Origin: Trachythela sp. YZ-2020
Taxonomy: Eukaryota; Cnidaria; Anthozoa; Malacalcyonacea; Clavulariidae
Direction of reading: 5' to 3'
NCBI GenBank assembly: GCA_016169945.1
Contig: JADLSH010000363.1
Location: forward strand, 3,424,501-3,488,500
DNA length: 64,000 nt
Positions 60,594 through 64,000 of this stretch are shown piece after piece (the first letter of the stretch is position 1; the number at the start of each line of letters is the position of its first letter). The position numbers were made by a program, and so were the translations under genes. The notes beneath the pieces were generated by a model that was not told where the DNA came from, searched no databases, and was given only the letters and a program-made list of their open reading frames with translations.

Positions 60594-62100
60594 CGCAATG
60601 ATTTTCTGAACTCTTGCTTCTGATGCTTGTAAAGACGCCAAGGATAAACTGAATACTTGCTTCAGTTTGGGGCAGATTAAATAGATGCCGGAGGACTGTT
60701 GTATGACGAAGCAATCACCAGGGGATGCAATTATGCTGAAATTATATTCAAATTTTGTTTTTATCTTTCTTTTGAATGAGACATTCCGACCTATTATTGT
60801 AATTAAATATAAATGTATCAAAAATAGCACTTTGAATGCTTATAGTAAGGCTATTTGTGTCTTCTTTATATGATTTTTATATGGTCATTGCTTTTTCTTC
60901 CTATAATTCGATAAATATTGAACATATAATAAAGTTCCTTCTATATCAGCGAGGCTTTGTGAATATTGTTCATTGCCATGTATCTATACACTTTAACCTA
61001 ACATTCAATTTATGAATGATACAGTTTATATAATTATATTATTATTATTATTATTATTATATTAGCTTTGCCATATACAAACAACGTTAGCACAAACAAT
61101 TGACAGAGACAACTGGCAGGGCAATCGCAACAGCTTACGTGCGAGTTACTCGCCATGCATGGCGGGACAAAGAAGCTAGCGATCTGTTTATATGGTACCG
61201 AGTTACCATGTATTTGACCGCTGATTACATTGTAATTATGTCACTTTTATACACTTTTGAGGGCTAGATTGAGCAATGTTATTTAGTCAAAGTGGGAAAA
61301 CAAAGGAAACATGCATGCTCTTTTCACGAGTTACGCGGGAAATGTGTTTACATGGGAATATATTTATCTCGCTTAGGCGAGATCGTTCTGCCGGGATCTC
61401 GTCATGGCGAGTTTCCCAGTTGTGTCATGTAAACAGTCACCCGGGAAAACTACTGTACAAGTTTCTATAACGGCCGGGATCTCGCCGTTGCCGAGTATTA
61501 AACTCGCAACCTCGTCTAACAAAATTATGTTGTTGCATGTCTATCCCCTTAGGGAATAACAATTAATATTCTAAAATATTCTATTCAATATATTTGATCT
61601 AACATGACGTAGTTGTCACAGCTTGCATATATAGAATTTTAAACATAAAGATATTCTTTATTTTTACCACTGTCTATATTTCCATTTATTTGCCGCACTA
61701 CAGATTACTCTGTAGTCTACTAGTTCACTTGAAACACATTGCCAATAAATGAAATAATGTACTTTGAAAATTGTTACAACCTCTAAACATTAGTTCAAAA
61801 TCATTCTTCAATATTAAACAAACTAAAAACAGTAATTTATAAAGGTTGTTTATGTAACATATTTATGCAAGTAATGTAGGGGTATTAGACCATTAGTCAT
61901 TACTCATCGACATCGGACATCCTGCAGGGGAGGCGCGATACAAACATTTCCCATATACAAATATTTTTAGAACAATTGCAATTTGGCAAAAAAAAAATAT
62001 ATTTGGTGGGTGGCAGCGGTTGTCTCTAGAAAATTATTTTGAAATCCATATACTATGAAAATAATATGGAAATGCTATTTCCATGTATTTATCCATATAC

Positions 62101-62606
62101 TATATCCAAACTAGGATCCATACTATTTCCGATCAACAATATTTCTAGAACAGCTAGTTGGAATTTGGTTAAAATATATATTAGTTGGTGGCAGCGGTTT
62201 TACTAATTTTTTTTGACAGTATGGAAATGCTATTTTCATACCATTTCCAACTAGAATGCGTATACTATTTCCAACCATACTAGGCAGGATTTTGAAAATA
62301 TTTATCTTTCGATTGCTTGTATAATTGACAGTATAAATTGTCCAACTTTAAGAATGATGAGTTTATCAGGATTTGCCCTTATTCTATATTATCTAAATAA
62401 AGGAAGCATTTAACTTGATAAGAACGATATTAATCAATTAAGAAGATTTACATAGCATACTTAACTGAACGAGCGTATAGACGCGTTAATAGCTAATAGA
62501 TCATGAAATTTTATCTCTAAACAAATAAACAATAGGAGGTTTGTCAGTAACTGAGTGACTGAAAAGACGACCAATGCTGTCCGACCATTAAAAACAAAAT
62601 ATATAA
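62101..62606. other. No gene seen; left flank of the second LINE
   Basis: It starts with a decayed repeat of the preceding unit (TTGGTGGCAGCGG, CTATTTCCAAC), then AT-rich sequence that may hold the LINE 5' untranslated region. Confidence 0.4.
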
Positions 62607-62711
62607 CAAGACCTATTTAATGAGAAAAACTCCCCCGTTTTTTTACGACAATCGACAGCCTATGGTCCCTCAACAAAGGAAACACAGGCCCGGTTACAAC
62701 CAAAGCGTTCA

Positions 62712-64000
62712 ATGGCACCCCAGTGGACCGGGGTTTTTTCAATTTCCCCCGAAACCGCTAATGGTAACCCCTTTATGCCCTCCCTACACCTTCCAAGTTC
62801 CCCCCTATTGCAGGACACGGTGTGCAGAAACTCTGGTGTAATCCCTGTCGTCAGCGCTAATACCCACAAGATCCCTGTGAGAATTACCAACAACCGTGCA
62901 AAAACCGTCTTTAAACACATTAATAATCATAGACAACTGAAATTAATCAGTACTTCAATACATGACCAGGCTACGATCCGAAACAACATATCAAGATTAC
63001 CGAGTTTTCTTCTTATAAATGCTCGCTCACTGTTACCCAAAATAGACGAGCTATCCCTCTTACTATCAATACATTCTATAGAGTTTATTGCTGTCACTGA
63101 AACGTGGCTCAACGATACTGTTCCTGAGCAACTAATTTACATAAATAATTACAACATTTTTCGCAATGATAGATCTTACAGCCGTGGTGGGGGTGTCTGC
63201 GCTTTCATCTCGACAAATATCCCAGCTAAAAGAAGAATGGACCTTGAAAACCCCTCTTATGAATGCTTATGGTTATGGCTACGACCCCACCGCCTCCCAA
63301 GACACCTAACTGGATTAATCTGCTGTGTCCTTTATAACCCGCCTGATACACCAGTCAATGAGCAAAAGGAATTAACGGCCTATCTCATTGATCAAATTGA
63401 CCGAGTTAGATGTACCCACCCCGACTGCGGCGTTGTCTTACTCGGTGATTTCAACAATTTAGATATCAGTGATCTCCTGTGCCATCACAATCTTACGCAA
63501 ATAGTTGACACCCCAACGCGTGAAGGTAACATCCTGGATCTAATTGTTACTAACCTAGAAGCCTTGTATTCTAAGCCTGTGATTATAGCACCGCTCGGCT
63601 CATCAGACCACAACATTGTTAAATGGTCTATGAAAACTAACGTTTTAAGAACAGTTAATAAAACAATTAAGAAAACCATACGTTCCTTCCCCATGTCGGC
63701 ACGTACAGCTTTTGGAAGATGGTGCTGCTCACGTGAGTGGTTCTCTGATGCCGAAAGCAAAAACTCTGCGACCGCTCTAGCGTCCTCCTTTACCAACGAG
63801 TTAAATTCTGCTGTTGATAGGTTATTCCCGTCTAAGGTTATTAGAATTCATAACTCTGACAAACCATGGATGACGCCTGCTTTAAAAAAACTGATTTACC
63901 AAAGGCAAAAAGCCTTTCATTCTGACAACCTTGACCTCTGGCGTCACTACAGACTCAAAGTCCGAAACGACATAGGAGTGAAAAAGCGTGCATATTATAC
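62712..64000 (+). CDS. Non-LTR retrotransposon endonuclease, open to the right edge
   Basis: The frame is open from 62607, with the first in-frame ATG at 62712, and runs without a stop for 429 codons to the window end. The exonuclease-endonuclease-phosphatase fold is visible: LLINARSLLPKIDEL, AVTETWLND, SRGGGVCAFIS, CCVLYNPPDTP, VLLGDFNN, DTPTREGNILDLIVTN and GSSDHNIVKWSM. The linker HNSDKPWMTPALKKLIYQRQ follows. These contain the catalytic Asn, Glu, Asp, Asn and SDH residues. A reverse transcriptase should follow beyond the edge. The type is CR1/Jockey-like and different from the element at 17449-20368. Being uninterrupted, it may be young. Confidence 0.9.
   Translation, partial: MAPQWTGVFSISPETANGNPFMPSLHLPSSPLLQDTVCRNSGVIPVVSANTHKIPVRITNNRAKTVFKHINNHRQLKLISTSIHDQATIRNNISRLPSFLLINARSLLPKIDELSLLLSIHSIEFIAVTETWLNDTVPEQLIYINNYNIFRNDRSYSRGGGVCAFISTNIPAKRRMDLENPSYECLWLWLRPHRLPRHLTGLICCVLYNPPDTPVNEQKELTAYLIDQIDRVRCTHPDCGVVLLGDFNNLDISDLLCHHNLTQIVDTPTREGNILDLIVTNLEALYSKPVIIAPLGSSDHNIVKWSMKTNVLRTVNKTIKKTIRSFPMSARTAFGRWCCSREWFSDAESKNSATALASSFTNELNSAVDRLFPSKVIRIHNSDKPWMTPALKKLIYQRQKAFHSDNLDLWRHYRLKVRNDIGVKKRAYY

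Larger units (their letters stand above)
58037..62100. repeat. Segmental duplication block C (about 4 kb)
   Basis: Homologous to 40535-44450, with a few percent divergence and indels. It carries the right end of the foldback element, a complete Ly6 gene and part of the first 1.8-kb repeat unit (from 61154). A diverged second copy of the unit's end follows at about 62100-62280. Confidence 0.9.

Overview
This is eukaryotic DNA: AT-rich, intron-bearing, and packed with non-LTR retrotransposons, tRNA-derived SINEs, hAT-type and other terminal-inverted-repeat elements, and satellites. The repeat families and Ly6/uPAR-type genes suggest an early-branching marine invertebrate, most likely a cnidarian. 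That placement is inference; no species can be named from the sequence alone.

Left and centre (1-39039). One minus-strand gene spans about 37 kb. I assembled twelve coding exons (39039 down to 1747) by matching splice sites and reading phase. Joined, they give a 546-residue ribosomal oxygenase of the NO66/RIOX1 type (JmjC Fe(II)/2-oxoglutarate hydroxylase); only the last exon is not found. Its fifth intron (33902-10600, 23.3 kb) carries at least three plus-strand genes. Two are tandem paralogues (12172-14812 and 21788-28862), each with two exons, encoding ~320 and ~315 aa PD-(D/E)XK nuclease-fold proteins of the RecB/MGME1 type with complete GxxxH, D...(D/E)xK and QxxxY motifs. The third (31259-32419) is a secreted, probably GPI-anchored protein with three Ly6/uPAR domains. 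A degenerate LINE, two chimeric tRNA-derived SINEs and several MITEs lie around them.

Right (39040-62600). A segmental-duplication field. The base unit is RIOX1 5' end, an upstream segment, a two-exon minus-strand Ly6/uPAR gene (signal-peptide exon plus domain exon) and a 1.8-kb tandem repeat. Most of it is repeated as two almost identical ~7.2-kb copies, each bordered by a 13-bp satellite (TTGCAATTGCATC), plus a more diverged 3.9-kb copy at 58037-62100. Two Ly6 genes are intact (40861-42903 and 58569-60593), and their domain exons differ mostly by amino-acid replacements. The copied RIOX1 5' ends are frameshifted fragments. A 650-bp hAT element sits upstream of the real RIOX1 start; both copies carry a clear hAT excision footprint at that position.

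Right edge (62607-64000). An uninterrupted frame for the apurinic-type endonuclease of a second non-LTR retrotransposon runs off the end.

The most notable result is the nuclease gene pair nested inside the RIOX1 intron. The hAT footprints and the replacement-rich Ly6 pair come next.
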